Source: Sceloporus undulatus (lineage: Eukaryota; Chordata; Lepidosauria; Squamata; Phrynosomatidae). From it: DNA of 64,000 nt. Positions 1-13,200 of this stretch are shown here, in pieces; position 1 is the stretch's first letter, and each line of letters begins with the position of its first letter. The notes beneath the pieces were generated by a model. The model was given only the letters and a program-made list of their open reading frames with translations, did not search any database and was not told the origin of the DNA. Location: positions 120,429,273 through 120,493,272 of the forward strand of contig NC_056527.1 in assembly GCF_019175285.1 (NCBI RefSeq). The letters are read 5' to 3'. Both the position numbers and the translations under genes were made by a program.

Positions 1-722
1 TCTCATAGTTGGCCAGTTCTGAAAAGAAGAAGAAGAAGTGAGTGTGAAACAGCGCAAGGAGAGCAGGGGCCTGAGGACTGAACGGCGACTCTGGAGGCCA
101 AGGCCCCATCCCCGGCTCAGCCATGGGAGCCCAGCGGGGGACTAGTCACACTCTCTCAGCCTCAAGGGAAGGCAAGGGCAGGCCTAGGCTCCGATGAACA
201 AGCCTTGCCAGGTCAACTCAGGGCTCCGCTCTGCTCCACAACAAACTCCAACTCCCAGAATCCCACAGCCTTGAGCCAGGAAGGTTAAAGCGGTGCTAAA
301 CCCTTACCCAGGGCATCTAGACCCTCCTCCCTCCACGTCTGCGGATCGGAGGATTCACGGCCTTGACTCATGTGTCCTCTCTAGGTCCTCCTCCAGGGCA
401 ACTCTAGGGTCGGCTTTAACGGAAAGTTGCCCTGGAGGAGGACCTGGAGATCGTTCCTAGAGAGGACACTCTTCGAGGCCCTTGTAGCTCCTCCGGCGCA
501 ACTCTATGGTCAGCGTCTGGAGGACCTAGAGATCCCTAGAGAGGCCTCTTTGTTATCTGCGGGTCTCCCCTTTCCGCGGGGGCCTTGTGCCCTGACCCCG
601 GCCAAGACGGAGGGACAAGGGTCTAGCCTAACGCTCTCCAGAGAGCCGCCCGAGAACCCACCGGAGAGGAAGTCGGTGATGCCGGCGTTGGGGTTCTCCT
701 GAGGGGCCTTCCTTTTGCTCAT
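1..722 (-). CDS. POLB: DNA polymerase beta, 5' end only (exons 1-2, partial)
   Basis: POLB fills short gaps and removes 5'-deoxyribose phosphate in base-excision repair in the nucleus. Exon 1 (coding 722 down to 662) starts MSKRKAPQ and continues NPNAGITDFLS, close to the human start [20 protein letters not shown]. It ends one base into the next codon before a gtgggt donor. Exon 2 begins at 18 after a pyrimidine-rich acceptor (plus-strand 19-28 reads ctgaaaagaa) and encodes ELANYE, matching human ELANFE. The phase fits exactly: G|AA CTG GCC. The rest of the gene lies beyond the left edge. Intron 1 (19-661) holds a SINE fragment, half of a palindromic element and a GC-rich inverted repeat. The start codon lies about 260 bp from the UFM1 start, facing away from it. 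Confidence 0.88.
92..226 (+). mobile_element. Sauria-type SINE fragment in POLB intron 1
   Basis: The stretch matches the body of the tRNA-headed SINE seen elsewhere in this window: a 'cagccatgggagccca' block, then 'gtcacactctctcagcctca' and 'gaacaagccttgccagg'. Both the tRNA head and the ACAAC tail are missing or too degraded to see. Confidence 0.6.
230..306. mobile_element. Half copy of palindromic element family A
   Basis: The segment contains 'acaacaaactccaactccca' followed by 'gccttgagccagg' and 'gttaaagcggtgctaaac'. This equals the right arm of the full palindromic elements at 30262-30480 and 57980-58206. Only one arm is present, so this copy is truncated. Confidence 0.6.
373..468. repeat. 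GC-rich inverted repeat in POLB intron 1
   Basis: A perfect 21-bp inverted repeat (383-403 and 425-445; arm begins aggtcctcctccagg) surrounds a 21-nt spacer. Outer arms 373-385 and 456-468 also pair, after a short insertion in the right arm. A related direct copy of the right-arm sequence lies at 519-544. It may be a relic of a small palindromic transposon; I do not recognise the family. Confidence 0.75.
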
Positions 723-980
723 GGCCGCCGCAGAGAGGGCCCACAGGGGCCAGTTTACCGTGACACGACCCTAGCTTCCGCTTCCGGGAACACCAAGGCC
801 CACCTCCCACTCCAGAGAAACAGCTCCCGGAAGTGACGTAAGCGAGGAGCCAGTCGGGCAGAGAAAATAAAAAACCTCCCGGAAGTGACGCGCGCAAGGG
901 AGAAAGAGACCCGCATTCCGGAAGTGACGCAGTTAAGAAGCGTGGGACCCGGAAGCGGAGCTGCTGGAGCCGAGAGGATC

Positions 981-982
<2 letters not shown>
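723..982. promoter_or_regulatory. POLB-UFM1 bidirectional promoter with three ETS-CRE motifs
   Basis: This GC-rich interval separates the two start codons. CCGGAAGTGACG occurs three times in the same orientation (827-838, 879-890, 918-929), and a related CCGGAAGCGGAG lies at 949-960. The first copy continues into a CRE-like TGACGTAA (834-841). CCGGAAGT is the ETS/GABP core. A CRE in the POLB promoter is established for the human gene. That both genes share these sites is inferred from position only. Confidence 0.7.
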
Positions 983-2769
<1,787 letters not shown>

Positions 2770-3167
2770 GCAGCAAAGACATCCGTAAGCATCTCCACCA
2801 TCAGAGCATCCTGCATTTCCCTGTGAAAACATCAGGTCAGCAATGAGCTGTTGCCAAGAAAGACTCTTATTTCCTTCTTCAGAGAAGAACAACTTCTAAT
2901 TGCGTTCTCCCTGCCCTGGTTCATTGTGGAGGCTTCCGTTTGCCATCACTGAGGAGGAGCGCATGGTTTCTGTGCTGCATGCCTTTCTCCCCTGAAGCGA
3001 ATAGAGAAGCCTGTGCAAGTGATCTTCCCACGTACCTCTATGGACTCAGCCTTACTGCATTGTCCTGCTCATTGCAATGTCTTGGTATGGGTTTAAAAAT
3101 CTGATGATGGCTTTAAAATTATCTGTTCATAAGGAAAACCTTTCCGCTACTAACACTGTGTTAACTT

Positions 3168-3173
3168 AATAAA
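3168..3173 (+). terminator. UFM1 poly(A) signal candidate, proximal
   Basis: AATAAA lies 399 bp after the UFM1 stop. It sits in the middle of an inverted repeat GTTAACTT-AATA-AAGTTAAC (3160-3179). Confidence 0.5.
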
Positions 3174-3730
3174 GTTAACTTAACTTAATTAACATTGTAT
3201 TAACTTAATCCTGGAGCAGATATCCCCCGAGTTTGGATTGATTTTTTTTTATTATCAGGAGCCCTGTGCTACATTCCAGAAATATTTATTCATTTGAACT
3301 CTGTTTGCTTAATGTATGGAGGACAGTTATTTCGTTAGTATCTCTTTTCATGCTTTATAAGCTTTGGACCATGAAATCATTGGTCTTTGCTGGTTCAAAA
3401 TGATATTATTGGATATTTCCCACCTGACATGCATTGACTGGCTAATACATTAAAACTTTGTTCTGTGTTGCAGAGCCTCTTGATACAAAAGTTCTGGTCA
3501 ATGCTCTTAAAAGGGAAAACTATAGTAATTACAGAAATGTTATGTGTGTAAATCTTAGATCCGTAACGTGCCAAATTAGTTTCTCCCAGCTCTCAGTGGC
3601 TTGTCCTAAACCCTTCCTGTTTGGTGTTTTCCCTAAAACGCAGCAAAACCTCAGGATTCCACCTAAATTGGTGTGGGTTTTGTCTGCTGTGGCCAATATT
3701 CACTCTGTATAATTTGTATTCTTGGAGCAA

Positions 3731-3736
3731 AATAAA
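3731..3736 (+). terminator. UFM1 poly(A) signal candidate, distal
   Basis: A second AATAAA, followed by a GT-containing stretch, lies about 960 bp after the stop. Use of both would give short and long 3' UTRs. It stops about 360 bp short of the opposing KANSL3 signal. Confidence 0.45.
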
Positions 3737-4098
3737 GTGTCCATCTCCACCAAAGCCTGAGCAGTATGTTTGCCCACCTGACCAAAAGGTGCCCTGCATT
3801 GTCCATCCCCTATTTATGTTCACATACTTAAGATACTTCAAGAAAACCATTTTCTAGCATAGTAGAGAGAATTCTGCACCTCAGTGAGGTAACATACTGC
3901 ACCCATGATCTCCTTCCAGCAGATGACCGATCCATAACTACTGATGCACAAGACATCATCTGTACCAATTCGTTCTCCCTGCCTCTGAACAGTCTTCCTT
4001 CCACTTTACTGTACACAGAAATGGTTGCAGACATATTGTGCCTCCCGCTCCCTTTATGCGAATGATTAAGAGAAACAAGGAATACACAAAAAGACAAG

Positions 4099-4104
4099 TT
4101 TATT
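4099..4104 (-). terminator. KANSL3 poly(A) signal
   Basis: Plus-strand TTTATT reads AATAAA on the minus strand, 124 bp beyond the KANSL3 long-form stop. This gives a short 3' UTR. Confidence 0.65.
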
Positions 4105-4227
4105 AAAAGTGAGAAAACAACTGAGGAGTCCTTATCATGGGGAGCAACACCTTTCACTTCCCAGCTTCATCTTCCATAGCAAAGACAATGAATCTTCATA
4201 TTTTTGGGGGGTGGGTGGGCAGGGTTA

Positions 4228-7200
4228 CTATGGCTGCTGGCTGAGGGCAGGCCCAGCTGTGGCGATGATGGAGGAGCTGGCCAGGTTGCCTCCCAGCGCA
4301 ATGAGGGTGGTGCCAGTTGCAGCAGCAGCAGGCAGCATGCCTTGCGGAAGCAAGTGTCGGTTGGTGAGGCTCTCCCTGGTATGGAGGATGGTGCTGCTGC
4401 CATCATCCATGACGGATGGCACCCTGCCCAGGGCTTCCGCAGGCCCAAGCGCATGGTGGCCTTTGGTCAGCATAACCTTCTCCCCCCTTGGTCCCAAGGC
4501 TCGGTCCCCCTTCATGGCCGCCAGTGTAGATGTCAGGATCACTGTCTTGGACGTGGTCTGCAAGACGGGCCCCACTTTGGAATGCCCCAGGCTGCAGGGA
4601 GTGCTGGCCAGGGTTGAGGGGGCAAAGGTCACGGCTCCAATAGGGGAGGAGGAAGAAGAGGTGGCAGCGGTTTGAAGAGCAGTGGGCTTCAGGGGGCTGG
4701 AAGCGGCTTCAGCCATGACCGACTTGGTAAGCGCAGACAGTTTGGCGTCTGACATCACATAGAGAGTCTTCATGGGGCTCGAAGTGGTTGCTGAATAAGG
4801 AGGACAAGAGAAGTCTCAGATCGTGCCTAAATGCTTCAACTGCCCCTGGCTGCTGTTATCCCTCTGGCCTCATGCTGATGACATCCCATTAACAAACTTT
4901 AAAGGGAAATGCAGGGCTTGAACTACGTGGTCTTAATCTCAGGTTGACCGCTGTCAGCAATTTTCAAATTAGGCCAATCCAAGCTCCAGTAATGGTAGGA
5001 ATCACAGGGCTTTCCAGATGTGGCTGCAACTAAACGGCAAAGCCAATGGTGCAGAATGCTGGAAACTGCAGTCCAACAGCCTCTGGAGGGCCTCATGATT
5101 CCCATCCCTGTATTAGCAACAACCACATGCCTATGAAATTTCCAGAAGGAAAAGTGTCAAAATCATTGACCTAGCACCTACAACATGCACCTTATGTGGG
5201 GCTTAAGCTCAAGGAACGGCACTATTCCTCACCTGCCACCACAACCGGCTGAGATGCAGAGTCTGCAGAAGGAGCCTCTGGAGCAGAGTGGACTTTGCCA
5301 AGTTCCATCTGAGGCAACAGCTTGCCAGAAGGAGCAGAGCTTGAAGCTGGGCTGGTCAAGTTCCCAGATAAACTATCTGCAACCTGGAAAAAAAAAAGGG
5401 GGGGGGGGGGGAGGGGGAGCTGAAAACGACATTTTTCACCAGGTAATGGAAAAAGATGTCCTTCAAAAGCATGGAATTAGAGGTATAAAAGGTGGTTTTT
5501 TAAAACGATCAACACATTTGGAAAGAGGTTGCAACACAGAATTGCAGCTTGGAACAACAGAGCAACCTGGAGGAAGATGAAGCCCTTAATGGAGGCGGTA
5601 AAGAATAAAAACAGGTATTTTGGGACTAATTGAACACTAGTTACATTCTGCACCTGTGATATGGCCCAAACACAAGCCCTCCATCAAGGTGACCTTAAAG
5701 GGTCCTTGGGACATGGCTTGCATAAAGATGTCTCTGATAGTTGGCACACAGACTCATGTTCGTATCCCAGGGTGTCCTGGATGACACTCTAGAATACTAG
5801 GCTTGTATAAAGAAGTATTCTCGGGTGTGCAAAGCACCTTCCTTTTTTGCTTCCATTATTATTAAGGATGGCACTGTTCAGGTGGGGGAAGAGGCAGAAC
5901 AGAAATATTCCTTGTTATAACACAAAGGGGCACAGGAGACTCCCAAAATGAAATCCTGCCAGAACCATCTACCAGTAAGTGGATTTTGGGGCATCCAAAT
6001 AATGCCAAAAGCTGACATGGCAGCCCAAAGCTTGGTGGAAACAGGTACAAATGACTAGAAGGCAAAGGGCTCAATCCCTGTCTTGGAAAGCTTAGTTCAG
6101 CACCTGTTCCTTTGATGCCTCACCTGAAAGCCCAGCATCCGGCATTACCTGGGGCGGCTGCGGAGGAGGGAGCAGCAGTTGTTGCTGCTGCTGCTCTTCC
6201 AGCTGAGGCTGGATGGCTCCCATGGCTGCCTGGCTGAGGCTGGTGACGCGGTTGCCTTGGCCTCGAAGGGTCACTGTGATGGTGGTCGGGGCTTTTAGAC
6301 CTGGCAGAGAGCAAGGGAGGAAGAGTCACGAGTCCCATAGAGCAAACCTTTCAGCAACGAATCAACGGCCACAATGGTGATGCTGCAGTCATGTTAACAA
6401 GCTGCCCTTCTAGATGCATGTAGGTTAGAGCCTGGCAGCACTATTGTGAAGCTCAGCCAAGGCAAACTGGTGAAGGGCACAAACTCACATTGGTAGGCTT
6501 TTAACTCACCCCCCCCCCCCACTGCCCTTACATCTCACTTGATCTTTAAGAAGCTCAGGATGGTACAAAGAGGGTTAGCCCATTTTTATCTGAACAGGAC
6601 CATTAGGCAGGTCAAGCAGACTGAGAATGTAAGACTAGCCCTGTGAGTTTCTCCATCTGAATGAGGATGTGGTCTCCCCATTCTAGCACTTCTGCCACTA
6701 TACCACTGGTCGCTTTCAACAATGTCACTGTATCATTGGAGGCATGAAAGGAGAGACTTGCTAAGAGCTCTAACATTAGTTCAATTACAGAATTTTGCTT
6801 TCCTTGGTGGTTTCAAGCTTCTGAATGGAAAAATAGTTTGCCCACCAAGGAAACTACAAGTTGCACCACATGAGTTCAAGAGAAAGTGACCTAAGTTCCT
6901 GTGGGACAGACTTGTTCCCTGCTGTGCCCCTGTGGCCAGACGCTTACCTGACCCTTGGCCAGAGATGTGAGCCAAGCCAGGGAGGCTGCTTGCAAGTTTG
7001 GCCAGCCCTCCGTTGGTGAGGAGCTGGTGGATCGTGGTGGGCTTCCCGCTGGCTGAGGTGCCAAGGGTTGTGGCGACTGGGATGGTACGGACAATGGTGC
7101 CAGTACTGGTCGTGATGGTGCCCAGGTTCTGCAGTGGCGTGGAGGTCTTCAGGCCTGAGGTCTATGAGAAGGGAAGCAGGCAGCCGTGACAAGGCAAGGG

Positions 7201-10200
7201 TACTATCCCTCACTGGGCTCCTTCTCTCCCTCCCCATCCTTTTAAAGGCACCCTCAAGAAGGATCTCAAGAAAAAGGCCCATTGGGTCTGCTCATGTCAA
7301 GCCTTGAAACCTTTCTATAACTTCTCCCAACCTGAGATGCAATGCAGGGATGCGTGGAAAAGGCACGGATGAAACCCTCCAATGGAATGATAAGATGGAA
7401 GTATTTGGGAGTAGTACTGGATCTGAAGGGTACTAATGGATATGGAAGTGTTTTCATGTGTTTTGGCTGCTTTCTGCACGTTTTGTGGTAAAAAGATGAC
7501 CAGAAATGATGCCAGTTTAAAAATGGGGGGTGTTTTATGGGCCAGAAAAATGGGGGTCCAGGGGCCAAATGCAGCCCCTGAAGTAAACAAAGGGAAACCT
7601 AAAAGAGGCTTGCAGGGAGTAGAAGGTGAACGGTTGCCCCAGCCCCTTTGCTGGGCTCAGAGGGGAGCCAGTGGAGGGCCGAGGCTGCTGTCCAGTTTTT
7701 GCTTGGACCCCTTCCTGCCTGCTCTGTCCCACCTGCAGGTCTTGCTGCTTACCTGCCCCAGGGGCCCTGCAGTGGCGACGCTTGCTGGAAGGGCTGCCGC
7801 TGGCTTTGGGCTGATGTCCTGCAAGCTGAAGCTCAAGCCCTGCAGGAGGCTGCTGGCTGAGGCTGCCCCTGAGGAGAAACCAAGGAGAATCAAGGGAGAA
7901 AGGCTGGGCTGGCGGCTTTGGGTTTTTCCTTAGAAATGCAACTCTGTTGCTATCTGCAGCAGCCATCCTGTCAGCCATGCAAGCACATGTTTGTGTTCAG
8001 ACCATCCTAGGCAAAGAGCCACCTCAAACAGACAGATAATAATACAAACTAAACCACTAGAATTGGAACTGTTGTCACTCTGCCACAATGGCAAAACATG
8101 CAGGGACTGGAGGAATGGCAAGCTCTAAACCAGAGGCTATACTGTGGGTCTGGGTGCTGCTTTTAGGGCAGGGGAGACACCGTCAGCTGTTACCTTGGAG
8201 GGCATTGCTGGGCTGGGCCGGGAGGCAGTTCGAACTGTTGGCCACCAGTCTGTTCTGCAGAGAATGGAAAGCGCTGGAGACGGTGCTGCTAGGGAGCGTG
8301 GCCGAGGGGACTGGGCTGACAGCAGGACTCTCTGCTGAAGAACCTGGCCTGCAAGCAGAGGGCAAGAAGAACAAGGAAATGGAGAGCCTCCATATTGGGT
8401 CTGGATAGGGAGGTGATTAACTACGGTGTTTCACAGCTGCAGATAAACACATGCATGGAGAATGGCTCTAGTTCTCTTTTAAAGGCATCCAAATGCATTG
8501 CTATTCTTCTAAGCTTGTGGGCTGGAACTCCTTCATCAAGACAATTCTTGTTTGTGTTAAAGCCAAATTTCACTGTGTGCGTATCAAATGCAAAAACATA
8601 CCAACAAACAAGACCGGCATCAAAGCATACTGATACAGAAGGTATTGCTTCTCAGAAATGTTATCTCTGGTACTGAATCCGAGGGGCTGTGGCAAACATA
8701 AAATCACTGAGTTCATTTAGCATGACCAGCATACCAAGACAGATACGAAAACAAACATATTTCTAAAATATACTTCCAGTATTGAAGCCAAGGTGCTGTG
8801 GCGGTTTGAATGTTGGACTAGGACTCTGAAGACCAGGGTTCAAGTCCCAGCTTGGCCAGGTAAACTCACTTTGGGAAAGTCACATTCTCTCAGCCTCAGA
8901 GGACGACAATGGGAAACCCTCTCTGAAGGAATTTGCCAAGCAAACCCCATGATAGGGTCACCTTAGGGTCGCCATAAGTTGGAAACAACTTGAAGGCACC
9001 CGACAACAAGAAGAAACTGAAGCCATAGAGATGTGGCAAACATATAAGGTAACTAAATTGATGAAAAAACAAAACGGCACTATTTAAAACTCAGGATGTG
9101 ATTGTAGCCCATATCTCCACATTGTATCATTGGCAATGAACCAAGTCTTGGGGAAGTCTGGAACTGAACACAGGGCAAGGGCTCATCCCACTCACTTGGT
9201 CTAGAACACAGCACCAGAGATTCGAGGAGACTCACTTGGAAGTGGCCAGCAGTCCTGTTGTCTCTTTTGCACTTGTTGCGCTCTGTCCCAGGGTCACGGC
9301 AAGAGGCTTTCCCACAGCCACTGCAAAATAAAAGATGGAGTGAGATGTAGCTCTGCCAGACATGTCTAAAAGTCACTCTCTCTAGCAGTATGCCTGAAGG
9401 ACTGGAGAAAGACTGAGTAGCAACTTCCAACCCATCCCTGAGCTGACTCTGCTGTGAAAGATGCAAGAAATATGACAGTATGAAACTCACTCAGCAGGTA
9501 GGTTTTGAGAGCAACACAAGGGATAAGACTCTGGAGTGCTTCGTGATGGTTAAGGGGGTCTGTCTTCAAAGCACAGGAAAGCCAGGCTCCATTTAAACTA
9601 CTTCTGCTTCTCTTTCCACTCTACCTCTCTAGGACTTACTATCTCTTTTTATCAGCCAATCGTTCATAGCATGGTGCGTCTTAATCTGTCTTATCCTCCT
9701 AAAGCCTTCATAAAATACACAGCAACAGAAGCAAGTTAAAAATTATGTTTTTATTGGAGGTATTGCTTTTCTTTTGGATACAAATGAAAATTTATCTTGC
9801 ATATTCCACCTGTCCACAAATGGTAAGAGGGAATTCTTGTTTGGTTCAAGTTTACTTCTGTATTTCATTATTTTCTGTGAAAAGAAATAAAGTTTGGATA
9901 ATTAAAAATATAATAAAAACAGAGACTTTCAAAGCTGATAAATTTATGCTTGCGAGCGAATACGGATTAGTTGAGGTTTGGAGTAAAAAGATAATCTACT
10001 CTTGAATTAACCAAAGGGAGGTGTATAGAAGCTTTATATAAGTATAATATTTGACAGCTTTGGAAGTCTCTTGTGTCTCAAGGCACTCAAAGGGATATTC
10101 ATTCAGTCCTGTTCTGCATAAGGGGCTTTTGGCAGAAAGGTGCTATCAATAGCCCACGCTGGCTCCTACCTCAAGCACTGCCTTAGCTAATTCATATCCA

Positions 10201-13200
10201 GCAAAGGTTTAGATACTGCATCCAGGGCTCTCATGAAATAAACCATTTAGTTATTCTTTGGAACTGAGACAACTGCTTGAATCCTGGCTGGCAAAGTGTG
10301 CACAGGATTTTGGTGCCCAGCCACAAGATCACACTGTTAACCCACCAGAGTTGCCGGTGACTTCCTCTGCCAGAACATGGCATGTGGCACCCAGCCACCC
10401 TAGTCTTCCTTTTTCTCTCTGGCCCACCACAGCCAGGAAGTTGGGTGCATCGGTGTGTGTATTTGTGTGTACGTGAACTAAGGTGTAAAGAAGTCACAGC
10501 CCAACAACTGTGAAATGAGCCAGTGAAGCCATTTTGCTGGTGAAGGAAATAACATTTTCAGTTATTTTAAAATATTCCTTTTAAAGGGCATTTTTAGAGG
10601 TGGATGGACAGGCATTTGTTCAGCTAATTCTCTTATCAATCCTCTTCCATAAAATCAATGGAAAGTAACATAAAAGAAATGAGTAGCCCAACAACTCAAT
10701 GTAATGAGGAATGAGTTACTCCCTGCACCCAGGAAAGAGTTATTGTTCAAACACTGGAGTGAGTAACAGGAATGATTAACGTATGAAAAGTAAGTCCTAA
10801 GCCCTGAGCTGGCTCCTGTTTCCCCAGGACTCACTTTCTGGCGGCACATCTGGTGAGGCCCCGTTCCCAGTGCTGGCAGCTTCCCCATGGGAGACAATGG
10901 TCACCTTGATTTTGGCTCGCTTGGCAGATTTGCCACCGTGGGTTGGGCTGGCAGGTTGGTGCCTCTTCAGCTGCACCTGGAGCAGCTCTTCTTTTTCCCC
11001 TGCATCTGGCGGTGGCGGCTGATGCTGTGGCGGCTCTGAAGCCACTGGAACCAAATGATACACAAGACAACTTGCTTGAAATGGCACAGGGCAGACACAA
11101 TGGCACAGGGGAGTGGCACAAGGAAGACAAACCTGGGCATATGCCCATGGGCCTCTTTGCCTCTTCCTTTGTGCCATGCTGTACAAACAGTGGCCCTTTG
11201 TAAACAAGGACCCTTCCTATTTGCCCCTGCAGCCCCTCTGGCTGAGCTTCTCTGGCCAATTGCTGGCATGAAAAACAAACTAAGGGCCCTTCTCTAACAG
11301 TGGAGTAGTGGAATATGGGAACAGACAGAGGGAGAGGGGCATTTGCAGGAAATGGGCAGCAGAACAAGGTAGAGGATAGACTTGGCAAACTGCATCCATA
11401 AGCATTGCGGACTACATTTTAAAACACAAAACCTATTTACTTGTCATTAACTTACAGTAAAGCCACTCATACATAATAGTGCAAATTCAAACATTTCTTA
11501 AAATTAGAAACCTTGGAATTAAATCTTGCCCATTTCAGCCTGACTGCTGTGCACAAGTAAGCCTGACTAGTCAGACTGTGTCTGCTGACAACTACCACCT
11601 TTTTCTCTTCCAAGCACAGAGTATGCTAGCTAGGTATTCATTGTCTTTTAGTCTTTCTGCCAGAACAAGGAGTAGATTACCACACTACACTCTTATAGTG
11701 TACAAGCTGAGACTGAGCTGTCTATAAGATGCTCAGAGAATGCTGTTGTTTCATGCAGCTTCTGAACTGATTACCTGAGAGAGAACAAAGGCCACTTTGT
11801 AGGTTGCCCTGACTAGGGAGTGACTCTCTTTTAAAAGTGTCGTTTTAGAAACTTGGAACACACACTCCTTTATGTCTAAGGAGATTACCGCACTACACTC
11901 TTATAGTGCTTCTATTCCACTTTCGTTGCTCTGGCTGTTTCCTGTTGTATTCTGGGGTCTTAGTTCAATGAGGCTTAAGAGCTCTCTGGCTGAGCTGCAC
12001 AGAATCTTTTCTCAAGGAGAATGAAGATGCTATTACAGCAGCACACCTCTGAGGAAATAGGAAGGCAACTGATGATCTTGATTTGTCAAGCAAGTTCCAG
12101 TTAATTAAAACAGGGTGAGCCCACCACTAAGCTCTGTCTTTGCAACTTCACATGTTCCATTTGCACCAGAGGGAGGGACAAAAGCCATGCTGGCCACAGG
12201 TAGGTTCAGAAGGAACAGATCATCAGTCCCATTACCGCTCTGAGCCTGATGGGATTTTAAGAGAAACCCAGCAGACATTTACTGGGCTGGGTAAGGGGGT
12301 TGGGGTGGGAGTCATGCTCTAAGCCTGCCCATGTAGAGCTCCTTTCCGCTGGCTCTGGTGAAAGTCCACAGAGCACCAAGAAACAAACTTCTGATTGCCA
12401 CCACCAGAGCAGTGCAAAGGGGGTGGGTAGGTGGGTGGGTGGATGGATGGATGGATGCGGGAAGGAGAGTGATGGAGGAATAGGAAGAGAGGCAGCAGAG
12501 GCAGAAAGTGAGGAGATACTCACCAAAGAGGCAGGAAGAAGTGCCAGGAGGAAGAGATTTCCTCGCCAGCATGTTTTGTTTCAGAAATGCAGCAAACTGA
12601 GCTGAAATGAATCAGAGAGAGTTACAGCATCACAGCTCATGCATGAGGGTTAGGTGAGGGGCTTCTGCTGCCTACCCACCAGAAGAGAAAAGAAAACCTT
12701 TGCTGCTGGCTGACTGACCCACTGGTCCAAGAGAAATGGCATGCAGATCACCACTCTTCCCAGGCCCTCCCCAGGACTTCCCAGCTCTGCCCTGGCCAGA
12801 GACACAAAGTCAGCGCAAAGGACTGCAAGACACATCAGCCATCACTGTTGGGGAAATAAACTATGGGCCTTCTGAGCTACTCTCTCTGTGTCAAACTGAA
12901 AAGTCACTGTAATCTCAACCATCTCTCAAGAAGGGTTAAGTACTAACAGAAAGACTTTCAAAGGTGGTTGGGATAACTGTCAAACTCTGGAAACAAATTT
13001 AGGCAACATTATTTAGCCAGCAAGAGGTCCCAGCTGGTTATCTGGAAGAACACAGAATCTGTCCTTCTCCCTTCCTGCCATTCAGTCACGCAGCAGAAAG
13101 CGCACCAGAACATCATGGACTCTGCTTCCTCCAGAGATCAAAGGCTAAAGAGGAAAGCCAGCCTTCGCCACACATGGGCTCTGCGTTCTGCACTTATTTC

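Larger units (their letters stand above)
2770..4098. other. UFM1 3' UTR and convergent intergenic space
   Basis: No coding exon is recognisable here. The stretch is AT-rich and holds the two UFM1 poly(A) candidates, then about 360 bp up to the KANSL3 signal on the other strand. Confidence 0.6.

Noticed and set aside
4109-4675. 188-residue plus-strand open frame
   Set aside because: It is antisense to the last KANSL3 exon, which has a better-supported frame and splice acceptor.
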